Positions 1 to 8,536 of a DNA stretch of 64,000 nucleotides are shown in pieces. The notes under the pieces are model-generated. The model searched no databases. It had not been told where the DNA came from and worked only from the letters and a program-made list of their open reading frames with translations. Each line of letters starts with the position of its first letter. Within the stretch, counting starts at the first letter, position 1. Origin of the DNA: Sphingobacteriales bacterium (GTDB taxonomy: Bacteria > Bacteroidota > Bacteroidia > Chitinophagales > Chitinophagaceae); contig JACPOD010000012.1 in NCBI GenBank assembly GCA_016185185.1, positions 1 through 64,000 on the forward strand, in the 5' to 3' direction. Made by a program: the position numbers and the translations under genes.

Positions 1-2
1 CC

Positions 3-74
3 AATATCAAGAAAATGAAATCAAGGAAATATATTGAAGATTTGATTGCGAAGGGTGGAGCATCCCGATTTTAA
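3..74 (+). CDS. GIY-YIG nuclease family protein, C-terminal end (partial)
   Basis: Only the last 23 codons are in the window; the gene begins upstream. The peptide contains NIKKMKSRKYIEDLI, which I recognise as the typical C-terminal tail of the small single-domain GIY-YIG (UvrC/Slx1-like) proteins common in Bacteroidota. The frame stops at TAA 72-74. It runs directly into a tRNA-like T-arm and acceptor sequence, which is often seen behind these genes. No catalytic residues are inside the window, so the family call rests on the tail motif alone. Confidence 0.6.
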   Translation, partial: NIKKMKSRKYIEDLIAKGGASRF

Positions 75-110
75 TCGGGAGGGCCCTGGGTTCGAGTCCC
101 AGCGGGATCA
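62..110 (+). other. tRNA 3'-end-like sequence (T-arm plus acceptor strand) behind the GIY-YIG gene
   Basis: Bases 86-90 and 98-102 form a perfect 5-bp stem around the 7-base loop TTCGAGT, as in a tRNA T-arm. They are followed directly by a 7-base acceptor-like strand (103-109) and an A at the discriminator position. ATCCCG at 62-67 can pair with CGGGAT at 103-108, but also with ATCGGGA just downstream of it. There is no D-arm, no proper 7-base anticodon loop and no encoded CCA, so this is not a complete tRNA gene. It may be a tRNA remnant or a mobile-element end. Confidence 0.5.
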
Positions 111-111
111 C

Positions 112-141
112 AAAGGTTACCTCAAATGGGTAGCCTTTTTT
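112..141 (+). terminator. Rho-independent terminator after the GIY-YIG gene
   Basis: A 10-bp stem (112-121 with 129-138, one T-G wobble) has a 7-base loop and is followed by a run of T residues ending at 141. It separates the GIY-YIG gene and its tRNA-like tail from the GDSL lipoprotein gene starting at 208. Confidence 0.75.
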
Positions 142-207
142 GTTTTAAGGATTTGATACCTCATATTTCAGTATAACAGGTTAAATTTATCATCCTGATT
201 TTACTGT

Positions 208-882
208 ATGAAAAAACTATTTGTTATTTGGGTACTGATTGTTTCAATTTTAATTACTGGTTGTATGACAAGCAAACCAAAGAAAATAATATTTTTTGGA
301 GATTCCATAACACAACTCGGGGTGGATCCGGGTGGTTATATTGATTTGATTTATAAAAATTTTGTTGCCCAAAATAAGAGTGATAATTATGAACTGGTGG
401 GCTCCGGCATCAGCGGTAATAAAGTATATGATTTGTATTTACGCTTGGAGGAAGATGTGCTTTCTAAAAAACCAGATATAGTGGTTATATGGATTGGTGT
501 AAACGATGTATGGCATAAAGCTTCAATGGGCACCGGAACAGATGCAGACAAATTTTATAAATTTTATACAGCGCTTATTGAAAAGATGCTGGCCAAAAAA
601 ATAAAAGTGATTTTGGCTACTCCGGCTGTCATTGGTGAAAAATATGATAACACCAATGCCCAGGACGAAGATTTGAATTTATATTCGGATATCATCCGTA
701 AAATGGCAGAGCAATATAAATGCGGACTTTGTGATTTACGGAAACTGTTTATGGACTATGAGTTAAAAAATAATAAAGCAAATGCAGAAGCAGGGATATT
801 AACCGCCGACCGTGTACATCTAAATGCTGCGGGTAATGCTTTGGTGGCGGATGCAATGGCAAACATATTAAAATTACAATAG
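208..882 (+). CDS. SGNH/GDSL-type esterase lipoprotein
   Basis: A 224-residue protein starting with a lipoprotein signal (MKKLFVIWVL..., lipobox LITGC, Cys19), so probably anchored on the periplasmic or outer face of a membrane. The SGNH blocks are visible: GDSITQ (Ser33, block I), GSGISGN (Gly block), GVND (Asn99) and DRVH (Asp201/His204). The family removes acetyl or other acyl groups from glycans and lipids; the substrate cannot be read from sequence. Length fits a single-domain SGNH hydrolase. The downstream cupin gene starts 2 bases after this stop, so the two were probably cotranscribed. Confidence 0.85.
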   Translation: MKKLFVIWVLIVSILITGCMTSKPKKIIFFGDSITQLGVDPGGYIDLIYKNFVAQNKSDNYELVGSGISGNKVYDLYLRLEEDVLSKKPDIVVIWIGVNDVWHKASMGTGTDADKFYKFYTALIEKMLAKKIKVILATPAVIGEKYDNTNAQDEDLNLYSDIIRKMAEQYKCGLCDLRKLFMDYELKNNKANAEAGILTADRVHLNAAGNALVADAMANILKLQ

Positions 883-884
883 CA

Positions 885-1375
885 ATGCACCATAAAATAA
901 AAGTGTTTGATGATGTGGCTCTGTTGATGAGTCAATTTGGGTTTGCAATTCTTAAAGATGACATCAGCAGGCCATGGGGAGGTTTTTATGTAATTGATGA
1001 AACGCAGGCAGCAGCATTTGCCAAACATTTTTTTCCGGCAGAAGATTTGAAAGTTTATAAATCTCAGAGAAACTCAGCCCTAAAATTTTAATGGTGGCAT
1101 CGGGCAAATGCTGAAGCTGGCAATACCATCACCGCCGTGGAGAAATATGGAGATGTATTGAAGGTGAAGTGGCGGGGCTACCAGTAACTCCGATGATGAA
1201 ATGGAAAAACATATTTTAAAACACGGCGACAAAATAAAATTAAAGCAGGGCGAACACCACCGTCTTATTGGTTTGGTAAGCTGGGGGTTGTGGCAGAAAT
1301 ATGCAGCATAATGATGCCGCCAATTCTTGGGATGAAGATGATATTGTAAGGTTGCAGGATGATTTTTGGAGATGA
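885..1375 (+). pseudogene. Decayed cupin (mannose-6-phosphate isomerase type), frameshifted
   Basis: The first frame (885-1091) gives 68 residues including SRPWGGFYVIDE, a hallmark of the small Bacteroidota phosphomannose-isomerase-like cupins. The rest of the family signature is spread over other frames downstream: YHHRRGEIWRCIEGEV, then KHGDKIKLKQGEHHRLIGL, then VVAEI, then DEDDIVRLQDDFWR ending at TGA 1373-1375. Several small indels are needed to restore one frame, and total length is not a multiple of three. An intact homologue would be about 160 residues with a metal-binding cupin fold. This copy cannot make a full protein. The 68-residue N-terminal part could still be translated. Confidence 0.8.
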
Positions 1376-1519
1376 GCAAGGTACTATATGATACTGTGAT
1401 TATTATTGAAGTAAAAAAAATGAATGAATAATATTTGATAAATCATTTTTGCATTTCTTTTTTACTTCCGCTAAAAACATCTGTTAATCATATAAAGGCA
1501 CAGCTTTTCCTCTCTTTTC

Positions 1520-2284
1520 TCAATCTTTTCTTTTTATAAATTCAGATGGGCTAATGCCAAACTGTTTTTGAAAATTGCGGCCAAAATGGGTGGAGGAGGT
1601 ATAGCCAACCATTTCTGCAATTTCATTGATGTTATATTTCCCTTCGGTAAGCAGCAACGCTGCTTTTTTTAAACGGGTAATATTAATCACTTCATTGGGG
1701 GTTAAATCAGTAATCGCATTTAATTTCCTGTATAAAGTAGGCCGGCTCATATTCATGTATCTGGCTAAATGTTCCACATCCAAATTGGTGTCTTCAATAT
1801 GTGCCAGTACAATTTCATGGAGTGTTTCCAAAAAATGTTCATCTGCTTTTGTATGCGCCATTGAATTGATATGCGCCAAAGGGGAGTTGGCAAAATATTC
1901 TTTTATTTTATTGCGGTTAACTAACAGGTTAGCAATTTGCACATGCAGGTGTTCCGGCGAAAAAGGTTTATCTATATACGCATCGGCGCCCAGTTCAAGC
2001 CCGTCAATTTTTGACTGCAGTGTATTTTTAGCTGTAAGTAATATAACAGGTATATGGCTGGTTTCAATAGTTGATTTTATAAGTTTGCATAATTCAAACC
2101 CATCCATCACCGGCATCATTACATCGCTGATGATAAGCTGGGCCGTTTCATTCTTCAGCAATTCGATTGCTTCCTGCCCATTATGTGCTTTTAGTATGGA
2201 GTATTTTTCACTTAAATCGCCGGTAAGGAATTCCAGGATTTCTTCATTGTCATCCACTATCAGTATAGCAGGTTTGGGTATCAT
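1520..2284 (-). CDS. Response regulator with AraC-type DNA-binding domain
   Basis: A 254-residue protein with an N-terminal receiver domain (residues 5-120). Its acidic pocket is Asp11/Asp12, phospho-acceptor Asp54 in IISDVMMPVMDG, conserved Thr84 and Lys106. A linker is followed by an AraC/XylS double helix-turn-helix (about 150-252, with MSRPTLYRKLNAITDLTPNE and the HTH2 segment NEIAEMVGYTSSTHFGRNF). In many Bacteroidota PULs these domains are fused to the sensor kinase; here they form a separate gene whose ATG lies 5 bases after the kinase stop, so the two are almost certainly translationally coupled. Likely targets are the divergent PUL starting at 5812. Confidence 0.92.
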   Translation of the reverse strand: MIPKPAILIVDDNEEILEFLTGDLSEKYSILKAHNGQEAIELLKNETAQLIISDVMMPVMDGFELCKLIKSTIETSHIPVILLTAKNTLQSKIDGLELGADAYIDKPFSPEHLHVQIANLLVNRNKIKEYFANSPLAHINSMAHTKADEHFLETLHEIVLAHIEDTNLDVEHLARYMNMSRPTLYRKLNAITDLTPNEVINITRLKKAALLLTEGKYNINEIAEMVGYTSSTHFGRNFQKQFGISPSEFIKRKD

Positions 2285-2289
2285 TTTTT

Positions 2290-5200
2290 TCAGGCAATAT
2301 TTAATCCGTTATTTTGATTAACAGGCAGGCTTAATACAAAAGTATTTACACCGTTATCTGTTTCCTTTAGCCAGATGTTTCCTTTGTGTAAATCCACCAG
2401 CGATCTGGTGAGTGCCAGGCCAATCCCGCTGCCTGCTTTATTCTGGTTTTCTTTTAACCGGTAAAAAGGGTTAAAAATTTTTTCTTTCATCTCCGGCGGT
2501 ATAATATGCCCGTCATTACTGAATTCTATTGTAAAATTATTTTCATTTTCCTGCAACGGAAAAAGTTTAATATACACTTTATGTTTGCCATAGGTAAAAG
2601 CATTATACAAAAGGTTATTCAAAATTTTTTGAAACGAATCGGTATCCACCTCTGCCATCACTGCCTCATCGGGCATATTAAGGGTAAGCAGTATCTTTTT
2701 TTGTTCAGAAAGCGGCTTGAAACTACTGTGACGTTCATGCAGCAGTTCGTTAATATTTGTTCTTATAAAATACATACGCTGCCCGGTGGTTTCTATTTTC
2801 CTAAAATCAAGTATCTGGTTGGTAAGTTCCACCAGCCTGTCGGTATTGCGTTCCATTATTTTCAGGTGCTGTCCAATGTCAATATTATCACTGGCCTTTT
2901 TAATTATTTTTTCCATGGGTGCTTTTATCAATGTAAGCGGGGTTTTTATTTCATGCACCACATTGGTAAAAAATTCAATTTTAGCCTGGTATATTTCTTT
3001 TTCTTTTTCATGTTCCAGGTATTCTATGTGCCGCTTTGTTTTTTCTTTTAATTTATTATGGTAACTCCTGAAGAGGTAATAAATAATAAGCCCCGTTAAT
3101 AAAATATAAATAATATAAGCCAGGGGGCTGGCCCAAAAAGGCGGCAATATTTTAATTTGCAGTTCAGTAATTTTTTCTGTCCATATACCACTGCTGTTAG
3201 CTGCTTTTACTTTAAAGGTGTAAGTGCCTGGTGATAAATTAGTAAAATAAACTTTACGGTTGGTTTTAAGATAGGTCCAGTCCTTATCAAGCCCTTCCAT
3301 AATGTACTTGTACTCTGTCATTTCGGGGGCTGTAAAACTTAAGGCGGCAAAATCAATATTAAATGATGACTGTTTATACGTTAGTTCAATACTTTGCGTG
3401 TAAGAAATCGCTTTATGTAAAGAATGGGGCCCGGTATTAATGGATAATTCTTTGTCATTAATGTAAAAGCCGGTAATAAAAAGGGGAGGTACAAAATTAT
3501 TAGTAACAAATAAACCAGGGTTAAAACGGATTAATCCCTTTGCACTGCCAAAATACATGTTACCGGTTGAGTCTTTATATCCCGAATTATAATTAAACTG
3601 GTTACTCAGTAATCCGTTGGCCGTTGTATAAACCATTATTTTTTTTGAGGCGGGTGCAAACGAAACCAGCCCCTTTGAAGTAGTTATCCATAATTGCTGT
3701 TTACCATCTTCCAAAATTTTAAAAATAGTATTGCTGGGAAAACCTTCGTTGGCGGTATAATTCGTAAACGAACTGTCAGCTGTGTTAAATTTGCACAAAC
3801 CACCGCCTTCCGTTCCAATCCACAAATCCCGGCTGGCTGTTTCAAAAATGGTGGTTACAGAATTACTGGATATTCCCTTTTTATTTTGTGGCTGGTAAAT
3901 AAAGTTCTCACTTTTTTTGGTGGCTGCATCATAATAAAACAATCCATTCCCTAATGTGCCAATCCACAGTACCCCGTTTTTATCTTCAGTAATAGCATGT
4001 ATAAAACATTGCGAAGGGATTTCCGGAATAATATCAAAACTTTTACTGGCTTCATTAAAACGGTATAAACCCTGCCTGGTGCCAATTAAAATATCCCCCT
4101 TACGGGTTTGATAAATAACCACAATAAAATTACTCCTAAGCGTTTCAGCATTACTGTTACCGGGATAACGTTTTATTACCCTGCCGGTTTTTATATCCAT
4201 TATATCAAGCCCATGTTCAAAAGTGCCAATCCACAATTCATTTCCCCTTGCTAATAAACCATGGATATTGGGATAGGAAATATCGCCCCTGGCGCCAGTT
4301 GGTTTGTATTGGGTAAAGAGCCCGGTTTTTTTATTAAGTTTGTTCAGTCCTGCATCCTCTGTTCCTACCCACACATTTTCATATTTGTCTTCGCAAATTT
4401 CACGTACTGCATTACCGCTTAGTGAATAGGTATTATAATCCGGAAAAAATTTTTCAAAGGTGGCATATTGTTTTGGATAATAATTAATACCGCCAAAATA
4501 AGTGCCGGCCCAAATGCCCCCTTCTTTATCACGGCACAAAGTGTACACGGCATTATCCGAAACAGAATAAGGGTTGTTATATTGTTTTTTTAAGTTGACA
4601 GATTGGCCGCTAATCGTATTGTAAATAAAAATACCCGACTCTGTAGCCATCCAAAATTCGGTGAGTGAGGTTTGTACAAAATCCCTGGCAAATATTTCTG
4701 TTTTATCGGGGTTATAAGTAAGTATGTCCTTATAAGAAAAATCTTTAAGGTCAAATACCTTTACACCATAGTTAGAAGTGCCAACGAAAATTGACTGCTG
4801 GTTGGTTGCATAAATTTTCTCAATCCATTTTGGGGAAGAATAAATGGAATGAGAAAAAAGATTGTAAGGAGTAAATGAATCTGTTTGTTCATTATATTTT
4901 TCCAGGAAACCATTGGCTGTTGATGCCCACACTAAATTATGTTGGTCAATACAAATTGAAGTGGCAGCAAAATAATCACGGGTTGAAAAGGAATGTATTT
5001 TTTTGTTTTTTTCATTATAATTCATCAATGTTTGTCCGGCTACAAACCAAATATTTCCATTGCTGTCTTTTTTTATATCCCTTATTTCTTCACTTGTTTT
5101 ATAAAGTGCCGTAAAATTTTCGGTTACGGAGTTATAGCGGTATAAACCATTACGGGTGCCGGCATATAAAATATCGTCCTTATCAATATACAGGCTGCGT

Positions 5201-5451
5201 ATAAAATTATCGCCTATACTAAGGGAATCATCGGGGTTATTTCTAAACACTTTAAAAGTATATCCATCAAAGCGGTTTAGCCCATCTTTTGTTCCCATCC
5301 AAAAAAAGCCACGTTTGTCTTGGGCACTGCAAAAAACGGTGTTGTTAGATAAGCCCTGTTCTACCTGGTAATGCCTGAAATAAAAGGATTGCCCTCTAAG
5401 TTTTATAGTAATAAAAAATGAAACTGATATGAGGAATAAACACTTTTTCAT
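2290..5451 (-). CDS. Periplasmic-sensor histidine kinase (HTCS-like, two-component propeller)
   Basis: 1053 residues: signal peptide or anchor at 1-20, a long periplasmic region of regulator-propeller repeats (about 25-650, recurring WxGT..GL..F motifs), a Y_Y_Y domain (about 690-770), one membrane helix (about 776-795), then HisKA with His833 in VVHEIKTPLTLI and a HATPase domain with the N box NNLLYNAFTYG (about 945-955), G1-like FSNDG (about 978-982) and G2 GSGIGLAL (about 1007-1014). The G1 Asp motif is slightly unusual (SNDG). Such proteins bind oligosaccharides with the propeller and phosphorylate a response regulator; the partner here is the next gene. It ends at the ATPase domain, so this is a split rather than a hybrid kinase. 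Confidence 0.93.
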   Translation of the reverse strand: MKKCLFLISVSFFITIKLRGQSFYFRHYQVEQGLSNNTVFCSAQDKRGFFWMGTKDGLNRFDGYTFKVFRNNPDDSLSIGDNFIRSLYIDKDDILYAGTRNGLYRYNSVTENFTALYKTSEEIRDIKKDSNGNIWFVAGQTLMNYNEKNKKIHSFSTRDYFAATSICIDQHNLVWASTANGFLEKYNEQTDSFTPYNLFSHSIYSSPKWIEKIYATNQQSIFVGTSNYGVKVFDLKDFSYKDILTYNPDKTEIFARDFVQTSLTEFWMATESGIFIYNTISGQSVNLKKQYNNPYSVSDNAVYTLCRDKEGGIWAGTYFGGINYYPKQYATFEKFFPDYNTYSLSGNAVREICEDKYENVWVGTEDAGLNKLNKKTGLFTQYKPTGARGDISYPNIHGLLARGNELWIGTFEHGLDIMDIKTGRVIKRYPGNSNAETLRSNFIVVIYQTRKGDILIGTRQGLYRFNEASKSFDIIPEIPSQCFIHAITEDKNGVLWIGTLGNGLFYYDAATKKSENFIYQPQNKKGISSNSVTTIFETASRDLWIGTEGGGLCKFNTADSSFTNYTANEGFPSNTIFKILEDGKQQLWITTSKGLVSFAPASKKIMVYTTANGLLSNQFNYNSGYKDSTGNMYFGSAKGLIRFNPGLFVTNNFVPPLFITGFYINDKELSINTGPHSLHKAISYTQSIELTYKQSSFNIDFAALSFTAPEMTEYKYIMEGLDKDWTYLKTNRKVYFTNLSPGTYTFKVKAANSSGIWTEKITELQIKILPPFWASPLAYIIYILLTGLIIYYLFRSYHNKLKEKTKRHIEYLEHEKEKEIYQAKIEFFTNVVHEIKTPLTLIKAPMEKIIKKASDNIDIGQHLKIMERNTDRLVELTNQILDFRKIETTGQRMYFIRTNINELLHERHSSFKPLSEQKKILLTLNMPDEAVMAEVDTDSFQKILNNLLYNAFTYGKHKVYIKLFPLQENENNFTIEFSNDGHIIPPEMKEKIFNPFYRLKENQNKAGSGIGLALTRSLVDLHKGNIWLKETDNGVNTFVLSLPVNQNNGLNIA

Positions 5452-5811
5452 GCAGTTTAAATAAGCTTATCGAATGGAAGCATTACAAATATAACTACCT
5501 TTTTTGCTGAAATTTTTATTCTTCTTTTTTACAGAACCAATTATTACTATAAAAAAAGGTTGAGACTTTTTGATGAATTTATGATACAAAATATTGTCTC
5601 TTTTAAAAATAATAACTCAAACTTTATGGCTTCAACCGATTGCTGTGAGCTATACTATTACAATAAAAAAGATTGTCAGGGTGTTTTTAGTAACCTCCAT
5701 TGGTAAATATTGCCTGGAAACAAATCATCTTTCCTCATTATTTAAGCTTTTACCGTTTTTAAAAATAAGATTAGTTATACCATCTATTTCCAAACTAAAA
5801 ACTGCGAAAAA
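5452..5811. promoter_or_regulatory. Divergent intergenic region between sensor kinase and SusC
   Basis: About 360 AT-rich bases with no convincing gene. It must hold the promoters for the kinase/regulator pair (minus strand) and for PUL 1 (plus strand). On the minus strand a TATATTTG at 5486-5493 fits the Bacteroidota -7 consensus TAnnTTTG, but no good -33 TTTG lies 19-21 bases upstream. The 73-codon reading frame at 5594-5815 has no recognisable motif. No clear binding site for the AraC-type regulator could be identified by eye. Confidence 0.4.
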
Positions 5812-5970
5812 ATGAAACAGAAAAGACGACTGTGTAAACTTGCCATTAACACCGCTATTGCTATTTTGCTCAGCATAAGTGTTTTTGCACAGCAGGTAGT
5901 AAAGGGTACTTTGAAATCCCCCACAGGCGAACCATTGTCAGGTGCTACCGGGCGGCGCTGCAAAGATTGA
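5812..5970 (+). pseudogene. N-terminal fragment of SusC (signal peptide plus start of the carboxypeptidase-like domain)
   Basis: ATG at 5812 begins MKQKRRLCKLAINTA..., a typical SusC signal peptide ending SVFAQQ, then VVKGTLKSPTGEPLSGAT, the first strand of the CarboxypepD_reg-like domain. After codon 46 the sequence jumps directly to plug-domain sequence in a different frame; this frame stops at TGA 5968-5970. The rest of the carboxypeptidase-like domain, the TonB box and the start of the plug are absent. This is the detached 5' end of the receptor gene that continues at 5942. Confidence 0.8.
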
Positions 5971-8506
5971 CATCAGGGGTGCCGGAACTTTTGCCAATAA
6001 TAACCCATTGTATATAATTGATGGTATGTACAGCGATGCCACTCCTGATTTTAATCCGAGTGATATTGAATCCATACAAATATTAAAAGATGCTTCTGCT
6101 GCGGCTATTTACGGGAGCCGGGCCGCTAATGGCGTCATCATCATTACCACCAAAAAAGGTAAATCCGGTCCATTAGTACTAAGCGGTAGTATAAAAGCAG
6201 GTGTACAAGCTGTACATAAGCGTTATGATATGATGGATGTAAATGAATACCGGGCATTGGCTACCAGCCTTTACCAGGCAGGTGGATTAACAGTACCCAC
6301 TTCACTCAGCACAGAATTTGATCCGGCTATCAATACCAACTGGCAAAAAGAATTTTTGCGTACAGGTGCCGTTGGTGAGTATAATCTTTCATTATCAGGT
6401 GCCATAAAAAAAGTAAACTTCTATATAAGCGGGAACCATTTCAGCAATAAAGGACCGGTGATTGACAATAGTTTTTCACGCAGCGGTTTACGTATCAATA
6501 CCAATACTAAGTTTGGCCGCTTTACCATAGGACAGAATGTTTTATTTAGCTGGACAAATGAAGACCCGATTGCCAATGCAGGGGTGGGTGTAAATCCTTT
6601 TGTGGATATGATTTCCATGCCACCTGTAGTGCCACTAAAGGGTAGCCGTTATATTAGCCCGGAGAACCCAGAGGGTTGGGGTATAGGATTAAATAATGCC
6701 TATCTCAGTACACTTACTGCTAATGTACCCGCTCTTCAACGGTTAGATCAGTTCGAACAAAGAAATTTTAAAATCCGCGGCAATGCATTTCTTGATTTCA
6801 GGATTGCGAAAGGTTTAATTTACCGTTTCAATTTTGGTTTGGAAAAAACTGTTGATAAAGGTGAAGGCACCCGCAGCCCGGGTACAGTGCGGCAGGGCAC
6901 ACCTTCTCCTAATAATAACCAACCGGCAAGTTTCAGGAGCAGGGGCGAATTTAAATCAACATTGTTTGAACATACCGTTAACTATGATGAAACCTTTGGC
7001 AACCACAAAATAAGTGCTGTTGCCGGTATAAGCCTTCAGCGGTTTGATAACCCTATTTTCCGTTATACAACCATTGGAACAAATCCCACCAGCGAAGATC
7101 CTTATACAGAAAAGTCAAACTTCATTGGTATCCTTGGCAGGGTAAATTACAGCTATAAAGAAAAATATTTAACCAGTCTTACCTTTCGCCGTGACGGAAG
7201 TTCCAAGTTCAGTAAGAATTACCGCTGGGGAAATTTCCCATCTGCTTCTGTGGCATGGCGTATCTCCAAAGAAAATTTCTGGAAGGTGAATGCCGTAAAT
7301 GATTTGAAACTGCGGGCATCATATGGCTCATTGGGTAATTCTGAATTTTTAAATGCATGGATGTATTATGCTCAAATCAATCCATTTCCCAAAGCGGTTT
7401 TTGGACCTAATGAAGTGGAACAGCTTGGTGCCATCGTAACAAAATTAGCCAACAGTGACCTGCGGTGGGAGCGGAAGAACACCACCAATATTGGTTTGGA
7501 AGCTGCTTTCCTAAACAGCCTCTTTACACTCTCGGCCGATTATTTTATTGCTAAAACAAAAGATGTACTAATTGACCTGCCTATAAACCTTACTACCGGC
7601 AATGCCGGAGGCAACCCGGCAGTGAATGCAGCCTCTCTCCGTAACAATGGTTTTGAGTTAGCGTTAACTTACCGACCTAAAACTGCTAAGGATTTTAAAT
7701 GGGATGCTACTTTAAATTTTACTACTATCCGAAATAAAGTAATTGCTTTTGGTAACCAAAGTACCAAGTACACACAGGTAGGTGATGCCCGCACACAGTT
7801 AGGCAGATCAATTGGCGAATGGTATGTGCTAAAAACAGATGGAATATTTCAAAGCCAGGCAGAGATTGATGCATATAAAGGAAAAACAGGACAGGTGCTG
7901 CAACCCTGGTCAAAGCCCGGTGATATTCGTTATATTGATGTGGATAATGATGGGGTAATTGATCTGGATAAAGACCGTTACTATGCGGGAACCCCCTGGG
8001 CTAAATGGGAAAGCGGGTTATTACTGAATTTCAATTACAAAAATTTTAGCCTTAATATGCAATGGTATGCAGTGGTGGGTAATAAATTATATAACCGCCC
8101 GCGTTATACGGTTGACCGTATGGATCAAAATACCAATTTCCGCAAAGGCGCTACTTTCTGGACACCGCAAAACCCAAGTACAGAGTGGCCACGGGCTGCT
8201 ATTGGCGCACCCGATCAGGGCATACAGTTTAATGTTTTACCACAAAGCGACCGCTGGTTAGAAAATGGCAGCTACCTGCGCCTGCGTAACCTTGAAGTAG
8301 CATATACATTTAATAAAAATCAATTAAAGCGGATTGGTTTTAATGAATGCCGTGTTTTCCTGAGTGGCCAAAACCTGCTGACAATTACTAAATACAAAGG
8401 CCTTGACCCGGATATTACCGGTGTAAATATTTTTGAAAGGGGACTTGATAATGGTCAGTATCCGGCACTGCGTATTATATCCGCAGGGGTGAGGTTTGGT
8501 TTATAA
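5942..8506 (+). CDS. SusC/RagA-family TonB-dependent outer-membrane receptor, internally deleted and frameshifted at its 5' end
   Basis: The frame encodes 854 residues from within the plug: PGGAAKIDIRG, NNNPLYIIDGMY, SIQILKDASAAAIYGSRAANGVIIITTKKG, followed by the long beta-barrel ending in the usual C-terminal ...AGVRFGL. Intact SusC proteins are about 1000-1150 residues and pass oligosaccharides through the outer membrane with SusD as lid. About 150 residues between the fragment at 5812 and this frame are missing, and the two parts are in different frames. The apparent start is a GTG inside the old gene, with no signal peptide, so export is unlikely. SusD follows after 30 bases. Either a real inactivating deletion or an assembly gap explains this. 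Confidence 0.85.
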   Translation: MLPGGAAKIDIRGAGTFANNNPLYIIDGMYSDATPDFNPSDIESIQILKDASAAAIYGSRAANGVIIITTKKGKSGPLVLSGSIKAGVQAVHKRYDMMDVNEYRALATSLYQAGGLTVPTSLSTEFDPAINTNWQKEFLRTGAVGEYNLSLSGAIKKVNFYISGNHFSNKGPVIDNSFSRSGLRINTNTKFGRFTIGQNVLFSWTNEDPIANAGVGVNPFVDMISMPPVVPLKGSRYISPENPEGWGIGLNNAYLSTLTANVPALQRLDQFEQRNFKIRGNAFLDFRIAKGLIYRFNFGLEKTVDKGEGTRSPGTVRQGTPSPNNNQPASFRSRGEFKSTLFEHTVNYDETFGNHKISAVAGISLQRFDNPIFRYTTIGTNPTSEDPYTEKSNFIGILGRVNYSYKEKYLTSLTFRRDGSSKFSKNYRWGNFPSASVAWRISKENFWKVNAVNDLKLRASYGSLGNSEFLNAWMYYAQINPFPKAVFGPNEVEQLGAIVTKLANSDLRWERKNTTNIGLEAAFLNSLFTLSADYFIAKTKDVLIDLPINLTTGNAGGNPAVNAASLRNNGFELALTYRPKTAKDFKWDATLNFTTIRNKVIAFGNQSTKYTQVGDARTQLGRSIGEWYVLKTDGIFQSQAEIDAYKGKTGQVLQPWSKPGDIRYIDVDNDGVIDLDKDRYYAGTPWAKWESGLLLNFNYKNFSLNMQWYAVVGNKLYNRPRYTVDRMDQNTNFRKGATFWTPQNPSTEWPRAAIGAPDQGIQFNVLPQSDRWLENGSYLRLRNLEVAYTFNKNQLKRIGFNECRVFLSGQNLLTITKYKGLDPDITGVNIFERGLDNGQYPALRIISAGVRFGL

Positions 8507-8536
8507 ACTATCTAATTCATTATTCAATTTACAGCA

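Noticed and set aside
86-110. Possible complete tRNA gene at the left edge
   Set aside because: Only a T-arm and acceptor strand are convincing; there is no D-arm, no 7-base anticodon loop and no CCA, and the sequence before it is coding.
2284-2292. Frameshift in the A-run as the cause of the split kinase/regulator
   Set aside because: The kinase stop lies before the A-run, so a slip in the run would not join the two frames; two adjacent genes fit better.
5594-5815. 73-codon open frame between the sensor kinase and SusC
   Set aside because: No recognisable motif, AT-rich, and it overlaps the region that must carry two divergent promoters.
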